Positions 38,726-47,054 of a stretch of 64,000 nt of DNA are shown in pieces. The notes below the pieces were generated by a model. It worked only from the letters and a program-made list of their open reading frames with translations. It had not been told where the DNA came from and did no database searches. Within the stretch, counting starts at the first letter, position 1, and every line of letters begins with the position of its first letter. A program made the position numbers and the translations under genes. The stretch lies in contig OY970321.1 in NCBI GenBank assembly GCA_963716735.1, positions 2,666,001 through 2,730,000 on the forward strand, read 5' to 3'. This DNA is from VRUE01 sp963716735. Its GTDB lineage: Bacteria > Actinomycetota > Thermoleophilia > Solirubrobacterales > 70-9.

Positions 38726-40239
38726 CCGCGGAGCGCGACACTGCTGTCGGCCACGTCTTCATCTCCTACGTCCACGATGACGAGGAGACGGTCGAGCCCC
38801 TCGTCGAGGAGCTGCAGAGAGGCGGGGCGGACGTGTGGCGGGATCGGGATCGGCTGTTGCCGGGGGTCAGGTGGGAAACGGCGATTCGTCAGGCGATCGA
38901 AAGCGGCACGGCGTTCATCGCCTGCTTTTCATCCAATTTCGACGCTCGCGAGCGTTCCCATATGTACGAGGAGCTGACGATCGCGATCGAGGAGTTGCGC
39001 AAGCGCCCGCGTGAGCGCACCTGGTTCATTCCCGTCCTGCTCGATCCGGTTGCGGTGCCGGATTGGGACATCGGGATGGGTGAAACCCTGCGCAAGCTCC
39101 AATACGTAGAGCTCCACACCGATCGGGAGAACGGAATCAAAAGCATTCTCGAGGCGATCGGTGCGAAGGTGGATGCCCCCCCGCCCGCTCCGTCGGTGAC
39201 CTCGCCACCTCCGTCGGAGCGGCGGACGGACTTCAAACGCCCGGTTTCCGCCGACTATCTTTCCCGGCGGGATCCCTTCGAGGGCTTCGTCGACGCTGCA
39301 CTCACTGCCGCAGGTCGCTCTTCCGCCGGCGATGAGATCCGCGGGAGCTTCGAGGCCGGGAGGGCCGTTCCCGCGCGCTCCCTGTTCACGGTGCCCTCAG
39401 CGGCCGAGAGCTGGATCAGGTGGTGCAGTGATCCCGCTAACCGCGGCTATCGGCAGGCTCTGGGCTTCTGGAAGGGTCCCGACGGCAAGGAGGTCGCGCG
39501 CTCGATCGTCGCTCAACTGGACAGAGACGATTTCGCCTATGTGAGCATGGGGCCTGGCGACGGGCGCAAGGATGCGGCCCTGATCGGCCACTGGCTGACC
39601 TTGGGTGCAGACCTCACCTACTACCCCTACGACAGCAGCATGTCCTTGCTCCAGCGGGCGGTGCGGCAGACGGTGGACCAGACGTCGCCTGTGGGGGGCG
39701 ATCGACTGTACGTCAAGGCCGTGCTCGCCGACTTTGACCGCCCCAGCCTGTTGGAGACGGTGTTCGCCCAGCGCCCGAGCCCGAATGTGATCGGCCTATT
39801 CGGTCACAGCTTCATCAACCTGGCCGAGGAGCCGACGCTGCTGGACGAGGTCAGGCGCACGATGTCGGCAGACGATCTTCTCGTCATCGAGGCACCCTTG
39901 AACAGCGATGCAACTCCGCTCGATCACGGTACGGACGCCGAGCTCTCCTTCTACTTTGGCCCTCTGGGCTCGCTCGGTGTGCCGTTCGATTCTCGCAGGG
40001 TCAGCGTGAGGGCGATGGAGGGGATCAGTCGATTCCCGGGAGCCACCACGTCCGCTGTTCAGTACGAGAGCGCCGAGCTCGATGGAGAGCTCTATGGCGA
40101 CGTTACGCTCGCGTATATCCATCGCTACGCCGAGCAAGGCCTCCTCGACGTACTGGCGGGCACCGGCTTCTCCGTGCTCTCCACCCATGCCACGGGGAGG
40201 ACCGACCCGTCGCTCGTCTGCGTCGCTTGCCCGGCCTGA
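38722..40239 (+). CDS. TIR-domain protein fused to an EgtD-like SAM-dependent methyltransferase domain
   Basis: The product has 505 residues. The N-terminal TIR domain (about 10-145) has HVFISYVHDDEETVEPLVEE, WRDRDRLLPGVRWETAIRQA, and AFIACFSSNF followed by MYEELTIAIEEL; Glu83 or Glu84 is at the position of the NADase glutamate of known TIR enzymes. A Pro/Ser linker (about 151-168) joins a domain (about 175-505) whose SAM loop reads YVSMGPGDGRKDAALIGHWL (273-292) and later FGHSFINLAEEPTLLDEVRR, resembling the histidine-methyltransferase (EgtD, Methyltransf_33) family. The substrate is unknown. The start overlaps the nadC stop (ATGA), so the two are co-translated, and fpg lies convergent. This might be NAD-linked defence or signalling. 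Confidence 0.82.
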   Translation: MTAERDTAVGHVFISYVHDDEETVEPLVEELQRGGADVWRDRDRLLPGVRWETAIRQAIESGTAFIACFSSNFDARERSHMYEELTIAIEELRKRPRERTWFIPVLLDPVAVPDWDIGMGETLRKLQYVELHTDRENGIKSILEAIGAKVDAPPPAPSVTSPPPSERRTDFKRPVSADYLSRRDPFEGFVDAALTAAGRSSAGDEIRGSFEAGRAVPARSLFTVPSAAESWIRWCSDPANRGYRQALGFWKGPDGKEVARSIVAQLDRDDFAYVSMGPGDGRKDAALIGHWLTLGADLTYYPYDSSMSLLQRAVRQTVDQTSPVGGDRLYVKAVLADFDRPSLLETVFAQRPSPNVIGLFGHSFINLAEEPTLLDEVRRTMSADDLLVIEAPLNSDATPLDHGTDAELSFYFGPLGSLGVPFDSRRVSVRAMEGISRFPGATTSAVQYESAELDGELYGDVTLAYIHRYAEQGLLDVLAGTGFSVLSTHATGRTDPSLVCVACPA

Positions 40240-40250
40240 GCCAGGCTCAG
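40236..40250 (+). terminator. Weak hairpin at the end of the TIR-methyltransferase gene
   Basis: CTGAGC-CAG-GCTCAG forms a 6-bp stem that includes the TGA stop (40237-40239). It sits between convergent genes (fpg ends at 40283), where termination on both strands is expected. No T-tract follows. Confidence 0.35.
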
Positions 40251-40282
40251 CGTCGTTGTCGGTTCTCGCACTCCGGCTGAGT

Positions 40283-41128
40283 TCACTTCAGCAGGCGGGA
40301 CAGGCGGCGGTCTTTGAGCACACGGCCACCGGTCTGCTCTTTTGGGCAGTAGTTGGTCTGGTGTTCGGCGAAGAAGACGGCCTCGATCGTCGTGCCGCAG
40401 CGGGGACAGGGCTCGCCCTCGCGTTTGTGGATCCGCAATGGCATCGGCAGCTTGTCGGGCAGCTCCTCACCGACCGTCTCCTCGTAGTGCTCGATCGCGT
40501 CACCGAGCACGTGCAGTGCGGCGTGCAGTCGCTCCACCTCGTCTGTACTCAGCTCGGCGCCCTGCTTGAAGGGAGAGAGCCGTGCCTCCCAGAGGATCTC
40601 GTCGACCCAGGAGCGGCCGATGCCGGCGATGTCGCGCTGGTGGCGGAGCAGCGGGTGCAGGTGCCGGGGCAGGTCGATCGCCGCCGCGAAGGCCTCCAGC
40701 GGCGGCGGCGGCCAGGCCTCCGGCCCGAGCGTCGCGACCGCTTCGTCCTCCTCGACGGCCTCGGTCGCGAGCAGCTTGGCCCAGGCACGCTGCTTGGTGC
40801 CGAACTCGCGCAGCCGCAGCTCGCGCCCGCCCCCGAGTCTTACCAGCACCCGCGAGGCCCGGTCTTTGAGCGAGGCCCGCTTGTCGAAGACGCGCAGCCG
40901 CCCGGCCGACATCAGGTGGATCAGGAGCGCCAGGTCCCCGAACTCGACGATCGGCATCTTGCCGACCCGGCGGACCGAGGTGATCTCCCTTCCCGCCAGC
41001 TCTTCGAGCAATGGCTCGAAGGTCTTCATCACGTTCATCCCCGGCGCCAGCACCGACTCCACCTCGACTCCCTTCAGCGCGGTGTCGAGCCTCCGCGCGG
41101 TGATCTCAACCTCGGGAAGCTCGGGCAT
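40283..41128 (-). CDS. mutM: Formamidopyrimidine-DNA glycosylase family protein
   Basis: The enzyme excises oxidised purines and cleaves at abasic sites. It has 281 residues and starts with MPELPEVE, so Pro2 is the nucleophile and Glu3 the acid; Lys57 is in VRRVGKMPIVE. The H2TH region is DIAGIGRSWVDEILWEARLSP. The C-terminal zinc finger is unusual: CPRCGTTIEAVF is normal, but the second pair reads NYCPKEQTGG, with Glu in place of the fourth Cys. The DNA (minus strand near 40341-40360) supports this. Glu may serve as a ligand, or zinc binding may be weak. Confidence 0.9.
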   Translation of the reverse strand: MPELPEVEITARRLDTALKGVEVESVLAPGMNVMKTFEPLLEELAGREITSVRRVGKMPIVEFGDLALLIHLMSAGRLRVFDKRASLKDRASRVLVRLGGGRELRLREFGTKQRAWAKLLATEAVEEDEAVATLGPEAWPPPPLEAFAAAIDLPRHLHPLLRHQRDIAGIGRSWVDEILWEARLSPFKQGAELSTDEVERLHAALHVLGDAIEHYEETVGEELPDKLPMPLRIHKREGEPCPRCGTTIEAVFFAEHQTNYCPKEQTGGRVLKDRRLSRLLK

Positions 41129-41206
41129 GTCGAGAGAGTAGACTTCTGCTCAGTTCATTCGACTGGACTCAGGCCAAGGCCATGCCAGCGAACATACGAC
41201 CATCGA

Positions 41207-41233
41207 AGGCTCCTTTTGATGCTTTTGGGGCCT
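41207..41233 (+). promoter_or_regulatory. Hairpin in the nadA leader
   Basis: AGGCTCC (41207-41213) pairs with GGGGCCT (41227-41233; one G-U pair) around a 13-nt T-rich loop TTTTGATGCTTTT. It ends 16 nt before the nadA ATG. It could be an attenuator or a terminator remnant; no known NAD riboswitch consensus was recognised in this short leader. Confidence 0.4.
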
Positions 41234-41249
41234 TTCGAGGCAACCGGAA

Positions 41250-42263
41250 ATGAGAGAGCTGCCGACGATCAACGAGCCGGTCCCGATGCTCGACCTCCCA
41301 CCGCAGGAGGTCGAGGAGATGGCGCGCGAGGTGCGCGAGCTGGCGCGCGAGCGCGACGCCGTCATCCTCGCCCACAACTACCAGGTGCCCGAGGTGCAGG
41401 ACGTCGCCGATTACACCGGAGACTCGCTCGGCCTCTCGCGCAAGGCGGCTGAGTCCGGCGCCTCCGTCATCGCCTTCTGCGGCGTCCACTTCATGGCCGA
41501 GACCGCCTCGATCCTCTCGCCCCAGAAGACGGTTCTGATCCCCGATCCCGACGCCGGCTGCTCACTGGCCGACGCGATCACCGCCGAGGAATTGCGCGAG
41601 TGGAAGGGCCGCCACAGCCCTGACGCCGTCGTCGTCATGTACGTCAACACCTCGGCCGAGGTGAAGGCCGAGACCGATTATTGCTGCACCTCGTCCAACG
41701 CGGTCAAGGTCGTCGAGCACATCCGCCGTGAGCACGGCCCCGAGACCGAGATCCTCTTCGGCCCCGACATGTGGCTGGGCTCCTACGTCGAGCGCGAGAC
41801 GGGCCACTCGATGCACGTCTGGCCCGGCGAGTGCCACGTCCACGCCGGGATCCGACCGGACGACATCAAGGCACAGCGCGCCGCCCACCCCGACGCCGAG
41901 TTCCTCGTCCACCCAGAGTGTGGCTGCGTGACCCAGGTGATGGAGTTCGTCGCCGCCGGCGAAGTCGAGGAGGAGGGCGTGCACATGCTCTCCACCGGGC
42001 AGATGCTCGACTACGTGCAGAAGCGGCCCGACGGCGAGTACATCGTCGCCACCGAGAACGGCATGCTGCACCCGCTGCGGATGGCGGCCCCGGGGGCGAG
42101 CCTGATCGAGGCAAACCGGATGGCCTACTGCAAGTACATGAAGATGATCACGCTGCCGAAGCTGCGCGACGCGCTGCGCGAGATGAAGTTCGAGGTCAGC
42201 GTCCCGGCCGAGATCGCCGAGCGGGCGCGAGTGCCGATCGAGCGCATGGTCGCGATCGGTTAG
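41250..42263 (+). CDS. nadA: Quinolinate synthase
   Basis: The [4Fe-4S] enzyme condenses iminoaspartate with dihydroxyacetone phosphate to quinolinate. It has 337 residues. Fe-S cysteine regions are PDAGCSLADAI, HPECGCVTQVM and MAYCKYMKMITLPK. Other motifs are ILAHNYQVPEVQDVADYTGD and YVNTSAEVKAETDYCCTSSN, then FGPDMWLGSYVER. It lies in the same general region as nadC but is separated by the TIR gene and by fpg. The tkt start is 19 nt after its stop. Confidence 0.96.
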   Translation: MRELPTINEPVPMLDLPPQEVEEMAREVRELARERDAVILAHNYQVPEVQDVADYTGDSLGLSRKAAESGASVIAFCGVHFMAETASILSPQKTVLIPDPDAGCSLADAITAEELREWKGRHSPDAVVVMYVNTSAEVKAETDYCCTSSNAVKVVEHIRREHGPETEILFGPDMWLGSYVERETGHSMHVWPGECHVHAGIRPDDIKAQRAAHPDAEFLVHPECGCVTQVMEFVAAGEVEEEGVHMLSTGQMLDYVQKRPDGEYIVATENGMLHPLRMAAPGASLIEANRMAYCKYMKMITLPKLRDALREMKFEVSVPAEIAERARVPIERMVAIG

Positions 42264-42282
42264 TGGCAGATAAAGTCAGGGC

Positions 42283-44139
42283 ATGGAGCAGGCGACCTCA
42301 GCGGGGGCGATGAATCGCGAGCAGCTGCACGAGCTGGCGCAGCAGCTGCGCGTCGACTCGGTCCGCGCCGCGGCGGCCGCCAACTCCGGCCACCCGACCT
42401 CCTCGATGTCCGCCGCCGACCTGATGTCGGTGCTGCTGACGCGCTACCTGCGCTACGACTTCGACGCGCCGGAGAACAAGGCGAACGATCACCTCGTCTT
42501 CTCCAAGGGGCATGCCTCGCCGCTGCTCTACGGCATGTACAAAATGGCTGGGGCGATCGACGACGAGGAGCTGCTCACCTTCCGCGAGTTCGGCTCGCGC
42601 CTGCAGGGTCATCCGACGCCGGAAATCCCCTGGGTCGACGTGGCGACGGGATCGCTGGGTCAGGGGCTGCCGATCTCGGTCGGGATCGCGCTGGCCGGCA
42701 AGCGGCTCGAGTCGGCCGACTTCCGGGTCTGGGTTCTCTGCGGCGACTCCGAGTTGGCCGAGGGCTCGATGTGGGAGGCCTTCGAGCACGCCGGCCAGGC
42801 CGGGCTCGACAACATGATCGCGATCGTCGACGTCAACCGGCTCGGCCAGCGTGGGCCGACCATGCACGAGTGGGACACCTCGTCTCTGGCGGCCCGCGCC
42901 GCGGCCTGTGGCTGGGACGTGCAGGAGATCGACGGCCACGACATAGAGGCGATCGACGCGGCCTACGCGCAGGCGCTTGCCGCCGACGTCCCGGCGGCGA
43001 TCTTCGCGCGTACCAAGAAGGGCTCCGGGGTGGCGGCGGTCGAGGACCAGCCGAACCAGCACGGCAAGCCGCTGGCAGATCCCGACGCTGCCGTCGAGGA
43101 GCTGGGCGGTATCCGTTCGCAGCAGGTCACGGTGCACTCGCCGCCACAGGCGCAGCCGTACGAGATCGCGCGGGCGGAGGTCGAGCGGCCCTCCTATGAG
43201 GTCGGGGAGAAGGTGGCGACGCGGGGCGCCTACGGCGACGCCCTCGCCTGGATCGGCTCGATCGACGAGAAGGTCGTGGCGCTCGACGGCGAGGTCGGCA
43301 ACTCGACCTACGCCGAACGCTTCGCGGCCAAGCACCCGGACCGCTTCTTCGAGATGTACATCGCCGAGCAGCAGATGGTCGCCGCCGCGGTCGGCCTGCA
43401 GACGCGTGGCTGGAAGCCCTTCGCCTCCTCCTTCGGTGCTTTCCTCAGCCGCGCCTACGACTTCGTCCGCATGGGGGCGATCTCCGATGCCGACCTGAAG
43501 CTCTGCGGCTCGCACGTCGGCGTCTCGATCGGCCCCGACGGCCCCTCGCAGATGGCGCTCGAAGACATCGCCTCGCTGCGCGCGGTCTTCGGCAGCGTGG
43601 TGCTCTACCCGAGCGACGCCAACCAGGCGGTCGCCCTGCTCGACGCGATGCGCGAGCACCGTGGCGTCAGCTACATGCGGACGACCCGCGAGGCGACGCC
43701 GGTGCTCTACGAGGCGGATGAGACCTTCGAGATCGGCGGCAGCCGCACGGTGCGCTCTGGAGCCGAGGACGAGGTCACCCTGATCGGCGCCGGCATCACG
43801 CTGCGCGAATGCCTTACCGCTGCCGATGAGCTTGCGGGCAAGGGAATCGCCGCACGGGTGATCGACCTCTACTCGGTCAAGCCGGTCGACGCCGATGCCA
43901 TCCTCACCGCGGCGGGGGAGACCAGGGCGCTGATCACCGTCGAGGACCACTGGCCCGAGGGTGGGATCGGCGAGACCGTCGCTGGCGTCCTCGCCGAAGC
44001 CGCCACCGGTACCCCGCTCGTGCGCCTGGCGGTCACCGGCCGCCCCGGCAGCGGCCCCCCCGAGGCGCTCCTCGCCGCGGCGGGCATCGACGCCGCGAGC
44101 ATCGTCGCGGCGGTCGAGCGCGCCCAGGCGCAGGCCTAG
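42283..44139 (+). CDS. tkt: Transketolase
   Basis: The thiamine diphosphate enzyme moves two-carbon units in the pentose phosphate pathway. It has 618 residues. Domain 1 has ANSGHPTSSMSAADLMSVLL, HLVFSKGHASPLLYG, WVDVATGSLGQGLPISVGIA and the TPP-binding LCGDSELAEGSMWEAF. Domain 2 has FFEMYIAEQQMVAAAVGLQ with the catalytic Glu. Domain 3 has LITVEDHWPEGGIGETVAGV. It is slightly shorter than the 660-residue E. coli enzyme, like the archaeal/actinobacterial type. A longer start at 42283 is preferred over ATG 42310 because it follows nadA directly. Confidence 0.94.
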   Translation: MEQATSAGAMNREQLHELAQQLRVDSVRAAAAANSGHPTSSMSAADLMSVLLTRYLRYDFDAPENKANDHLVFSKGHASPLLYGMYKMAGAIDDEELLTFREFGSRLQGHPTPEIPWVDVATGSLGQGLPISVGIALAGKRLESADFRVWVLCGDSELAEGSMWEAFEHAGQAGLDNMIAIVDVNRLGQRGPTMHEWDTSSLAARAAACGWDVQEIDGHDIEAIDAAYAQALAADVPAAIFARTKKGSGVAAVEDQPNQHGKPLADPDAAVEELGGIRSQQVTVHSPPQAQPYEIARAEVERPSYEVGEKVATRGAYGDALAWIGSIDEKVVALDGEVGNSTYAERFAAKHPDRFFEMYIAEQQMVAAAVGLQTRGWKPFASSFGAFLSRAYDFVRMGAISDADLKLCGSHVGVSIGPDGPSQMALEDIASLRAVFGSVVLYPSDANQAVALLDAMREHRGVSYMRTTREATPVLYEADETFEIGGSRTVRSGAEDEVTLIGAGITLRECLTAADELAGKGIAARVIDLYSVKPVDADAILTAAGETRALITVEDHWPEGGIGETVAGVLAEAATGTPLVRLAVTGRPGSGPPEALLAAAGIDAASIVAAVERAQAQA

Positions 44140-44148
44140 AGCGCCCGT

Positions 44149-45105
44149 TCAAAAAACGGAAGAAGGCCCGAACTTGGTGTTCTCGCCCCAGCGGCACTCG
44201 GGCGGGATGCAGCTGAAGTTCAGGTCGGTGCCGGCCACCTCGTGGGCGAGGCGGTCGATCAGCGACGGGTCGCGCTTGAAGGCGTAGGAGCTCTTCCATA
44301 CGCGTATCCGCGCGATTTCATCGTCGCCCAGCACCGTCAGCGTCGGTGGGCTGCCGGCCCGGCGAATGAGGGTTCTGCTCCCGTCGCTGGCCACGAAGGC
44401 GCCTTTGATCGTCCTGCCGTCATCGAGGTAAACGACCGCTTCGGCGCGTGGCTCGGGGTACTCCCATTGGCGGGAGCCGGTCAGCACGATCGCCGTCAGG
44501 CCGACCGCGATCGACATCTGCCAGAGAGGAAACCTGGCCTCGTTTCCGCCGTTCAGGAAACGCTGCACCAGGGCGAGCATGCAGAGGAAGAGGGCGGTGA
44601 GGACGAGCGCCGCGATCACACCTGACTTGTCCCAGGGCACGATCAGCAGGGTGAAGACGCCGACGACGGCGGTTGGAAAGACCAGCTCTCGCGAGAAGAG
44701 CCGGTTGGCAAACCCTCCCAGTCCCTTCGTCCTGCCCTGCGTGAGGCGGGCTATCGCGACCATGCCCCAGCCGAGGATCGCCAGCCCGGCGCCGCCGAAG
44801 ACAAGCGAGACGAACAGCTCTTTCACGCCAGCGGCGGCTACCTGCCCTTTGGGCAGCAGGGCGAGAACCTCCTCCGAGGGCAGGCCGCCCCGCTTGAAGC
44901 GCTGCCACTGCACGAAGTAGCCGGCGGCGAAAAAGAAGATGCCGACACCGGCGAGGGCGGCGAGGGCCTTGCCGGTGTTGTCGAGGCTGCTCGTGACCCG
45001 CTCGCTGATCCCCTTGCTGACCTTGTCGGCGGCGTCGGGTTGGGCGATCGTGGGGAGGGGCGCCGGCTCGCTCCCTGCCGACTCTGTGTTTCCACTGTCG
45101 CTCAT
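44149..45105 (-). CDS. Membrane protein of unknown function
   Basis: The 318-residue product has a Ser/Pro-rich N-terminal tail and about five membrane helices between 45 and 205 (for example ALAALAGVGIFFFAAGYFVQ and ELFVSLVFGGAGLAILGWGM). A soluble C-terminal region of about 110 residues contains RAEAVVYLDDGRTIKGAFVA and a Cys-containing end (FSCIPPECRWGENTKFG). I do not recognise a family. It is convergent with tkt (9-bp gap) and divergent from ftsE. Confidence 0.7.
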   Translation of the reverse strand: MSDSGNTESAGSEPAPLPTIAQPDAADKVSKGISERVTSSLDNTGKALAALAGVGIFFFAAGYFVQWQRFKRGGLPSEEVLALLPKGQVAAAGVKELFVSLVFGGAGLAILGWGMVAIARLTQGRTKGLGGFANRLFSRELVFPTAVVGVFTLLIVPWDKSGVIAALVLTALFLCMLALVQRFLNGGNEARFPLWQMSIAVGLTAIVLTGSRQWEYPEPRAEAVVYLDDGRTIKGAFVASDGSRTLIRRAGSPPTLTVLGDDEIARIRVWKSSYAFKRDPSLIDRLAHEVAGTDLNFSCIPPECRWGENTKFGPSSVF

Positions 45106-45283
45106 CGCTCGATCAGGCCTGATTAGACGACGACACTCTCACGTCGATTGGACCGGCGCAAGCCTCTCTATGAGTTAGTGCTCACAATTCGCTAAGCTGC
45201 CGTTCATCTTTCTTGGGCGGGGTGTTGCGCGGGGTTTGGCGCGCAGGAGTCACTCTGTGACTGGAGAAGGACCACCGCGACGT

Positions 45284-46129
45284 ATGGCCATGGGCAGACA
45301 AAAGAAGAGGGGCGGCGAGCCGCCGGTGCCGCGCAACCGCAAGGGCGGTGCGCCGATTATCGAGATGCGCGACGTGACCAAGGTCTACCCGGGCGGCCAC
45401 ATGGCGCTCGACCGCGTCTCGCTCGCCATCGACAAGGGCGAGTTCGTCTTCCTCGTCGGTCCGACCGGGTGCGGCAAGTCGACCCTGATCAAGATGCTGA
45501 TCCGCGAGCTCGAGGCGACCGAGGGCAGCGTCCGTATCGCCGGCCGTGACATCGGCGCGATGTCGGAGAAGAAAACCCCGCACCTGCGGCGCAACATCGG
45601 CACCGTCTTCCAGGACTTCAAGCTGCTTCCCGACCGCACCGTCTACGACAACGTCGCCTACGCGCTGCAGGTGATCGGCGCCCACCGTGGCGAAATCCGC
45701 CGTCAGGTACCGGAGATCCTGCGCCTGGTCGGCCTCTCGACCAAGCTTCACAGCTACCCCGACGAGCTCTCCGGCGGCGAGCAGCAGCGCGTCTCGATCG
45801 CCCGCGCCTTCGTCAACCACCCGCCCCTGCTGCTCGCCGATGAGCCAAGCGGCAACCTCGACCCGGTCACCTCGATCGGTGTGATGCAGCTGCTCTACCG
45901 GATCAACAAGACCGGCACGACGGTCGTCGTCGTCACCCACGATCGCGAGATGGTCGACAACATGCGCCGCCGCGTGATCGAGCTCTATGAGGGCCGCGTC
46001 GTCCGTGACGAGGTAAGCGGCGGCTACACCGAGGAGTCGACCTCCGAGTTCGGCCTGCGCATGCGGGCCGAGATGGGTGTCGGACCCGAGGGCCAGACCA
46101 ACGGCCACGCCCACGATTCCCTTTTCTAG
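45284..46129 (+). CDS. ftsE: Cell division ATP-binding protein FtsE
   Basis: The ABC ATPase works with FtsX in the divisome and controls peptidoglycan hydrolases. From ATG 45284 it has 281 residues, with a basic N-terminal extension (MGRQKKRGGEPPVPRNRKGG). Walker A is GPTGCGKSTLIKM, the signature is ELSGGEQQRVSIARAFVNHP, and Walker B is LLLADEPSGNLDP. The tail (GPEGQTNGHAHDSLF) is longer than in E. coli. An in-frame TTG at 45236 could extend it by 16 residues. ftsX begins immediately after the stop. Confidence 0.94.
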   Translation: MAMGRQKKRGGEPPVPRNRKGGAPIIEMRDVTKVYPGGHMALDRVSLAIDKGEFVFLVGPTGCGKSTLIKMLIRELEATEGSVRIAGRDIGAMSEKKTPHLRRNIGTVFQDFKLLPDRTVYDNVAYALQVIGAHRGEIRRQVPEILRLVGLSTKLHSYPDELSGGEQQRVSIARAFVNHPPLLLADEPSGNLDPVTSIGVMQLLYRINKTGTTVVVVTHDREMVDNMRRRVIELYEGRVVRDEVSGGYTEESTSEFGLRMRAEMGVGPEGQTNGHAHDSLF

Positions 46130-47047
46130 ATGTCGCGACTTCTCTTCTTCACTCAGGAGGCATTCCGGGCGCTGCGCCGCAACGGCGCGCCGAGCATGGC
46201 GGCGATCGTCACCACGGTCGTCACCGTGATCCTGCTCGGGGTCCTGATCCCGATCTTCCAGACGACGCAGGCCAAGAGCGACCAGGTCCGCGACAGCCTC
46301 GAGTTCCGGGTGGCGATCTTCGACGATGCGACCCAACCCGAAGTCACCAAGCTGGAAGGCCAGCTGCAGGCGATCCCGCACGTCGCCTCGGTGCGGCTGA
46401 TCAGCAAGTCCGAAGCGCTGCACGAACTGACCGAAGACCTGGGCAAGAAGAAGAGCAGCGAACTGCTGACCCAACTGCACTCCAATCCGCTGCCGGCGAA
46501 CTTCGAAGTCAAGGCCGACGACGCGAGCAACCTCGACTCGGTGCGGGCGGCGGTGACGCCGCCGGGTGCCAACGGCAAGCCGCAGCCGATCTCGCCGATC
46601 ATCCAGGACGTCTTCGACCGTCAGGAAGACTCGAAGAAGATCGAGCAGGTGACGAGCGCGCTGAAGATCGTCCTCACCGTGATCACGGCGCTGCTGATCA
46701 TCGCCTCGTTGATGCTGGTCGGCAACACGATCCGCCTCTCCATCTTCACCCGCCGCCGCGAGGTCGAGGTGATGCGCCTGGTCGGCGCCACCCGCTGGTT
46801 CATCCGCTGGCCGTTCATGATCGAGGGCGTCGTGGTCGGCTTCTTCGGCGGCCTGGTGGCCATACTGATCCTGTGGCTGGGCAAGCTGACGATCGTCGAC
46901 CCCCTGAGCGACAGCATCGGCTTCCTCGCCGCGCAGAACAGCACCACGCTCTCCTTCCCGGCGCTGGTCGCGATCCTCTTCGGCGCCGCGGTGCTTGTCT
47001 CGGCGGTCGGCTCCGGCGTCACCCTGCGCCGCTTCCTCAAGGTCTGA
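46130..47047 (+). CDS. ftsX: Cell division protein FtsX
   Basis: The 305-residue membrane partner of FtsE has four transmembrane helices: one at about 20-42, and three in the C-terminal half (VLTVITALLIIASLMLVGN, WPFMIEGVVVGFFGGLVAIL, and LVAILFGAAVLVSAVGSGVT). The extracellular loop (about 45-165) has the LEFRVAIFDDATQPEVTKLE segment typical of FtsX. The FIRWPFMIEGVVVGFFGG region is the conserved FtsX stretch. ATG follows the ftsE TAG without a gap. An S41 protease gene follows at 7 nt, which is an operon seen in many Gram-positives. Confidence 0.94.
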   Translation: MSRLLFFTQEAFRALRRNGAPSMAAIVTTVVTVILLGVLIPIFQTTQAKSDQVRDSLEFRVAIFDDATQPEVTKLEGQLQAIPHVASVRLISKSEALHELTEDLGKKKSSELLTQLHSNPLPANFEVKADDASNLDSVRAAVTPPGANGKPQPISPIIQDVFDRQEDSKKIEQVTSALKIVLTVITALLIIASLMLVGNTIRLSIFTRRREVEVMRLVGATRWFIRWPFMIEGVVVGFFGGLVAILILWLGKLTIVDPLSDSIGFLAAQNSTTLSFPALVAILFGAAVLVSAVGSGVTLRRFLKV

Positions 47048-47054
47048 ACCCCGG

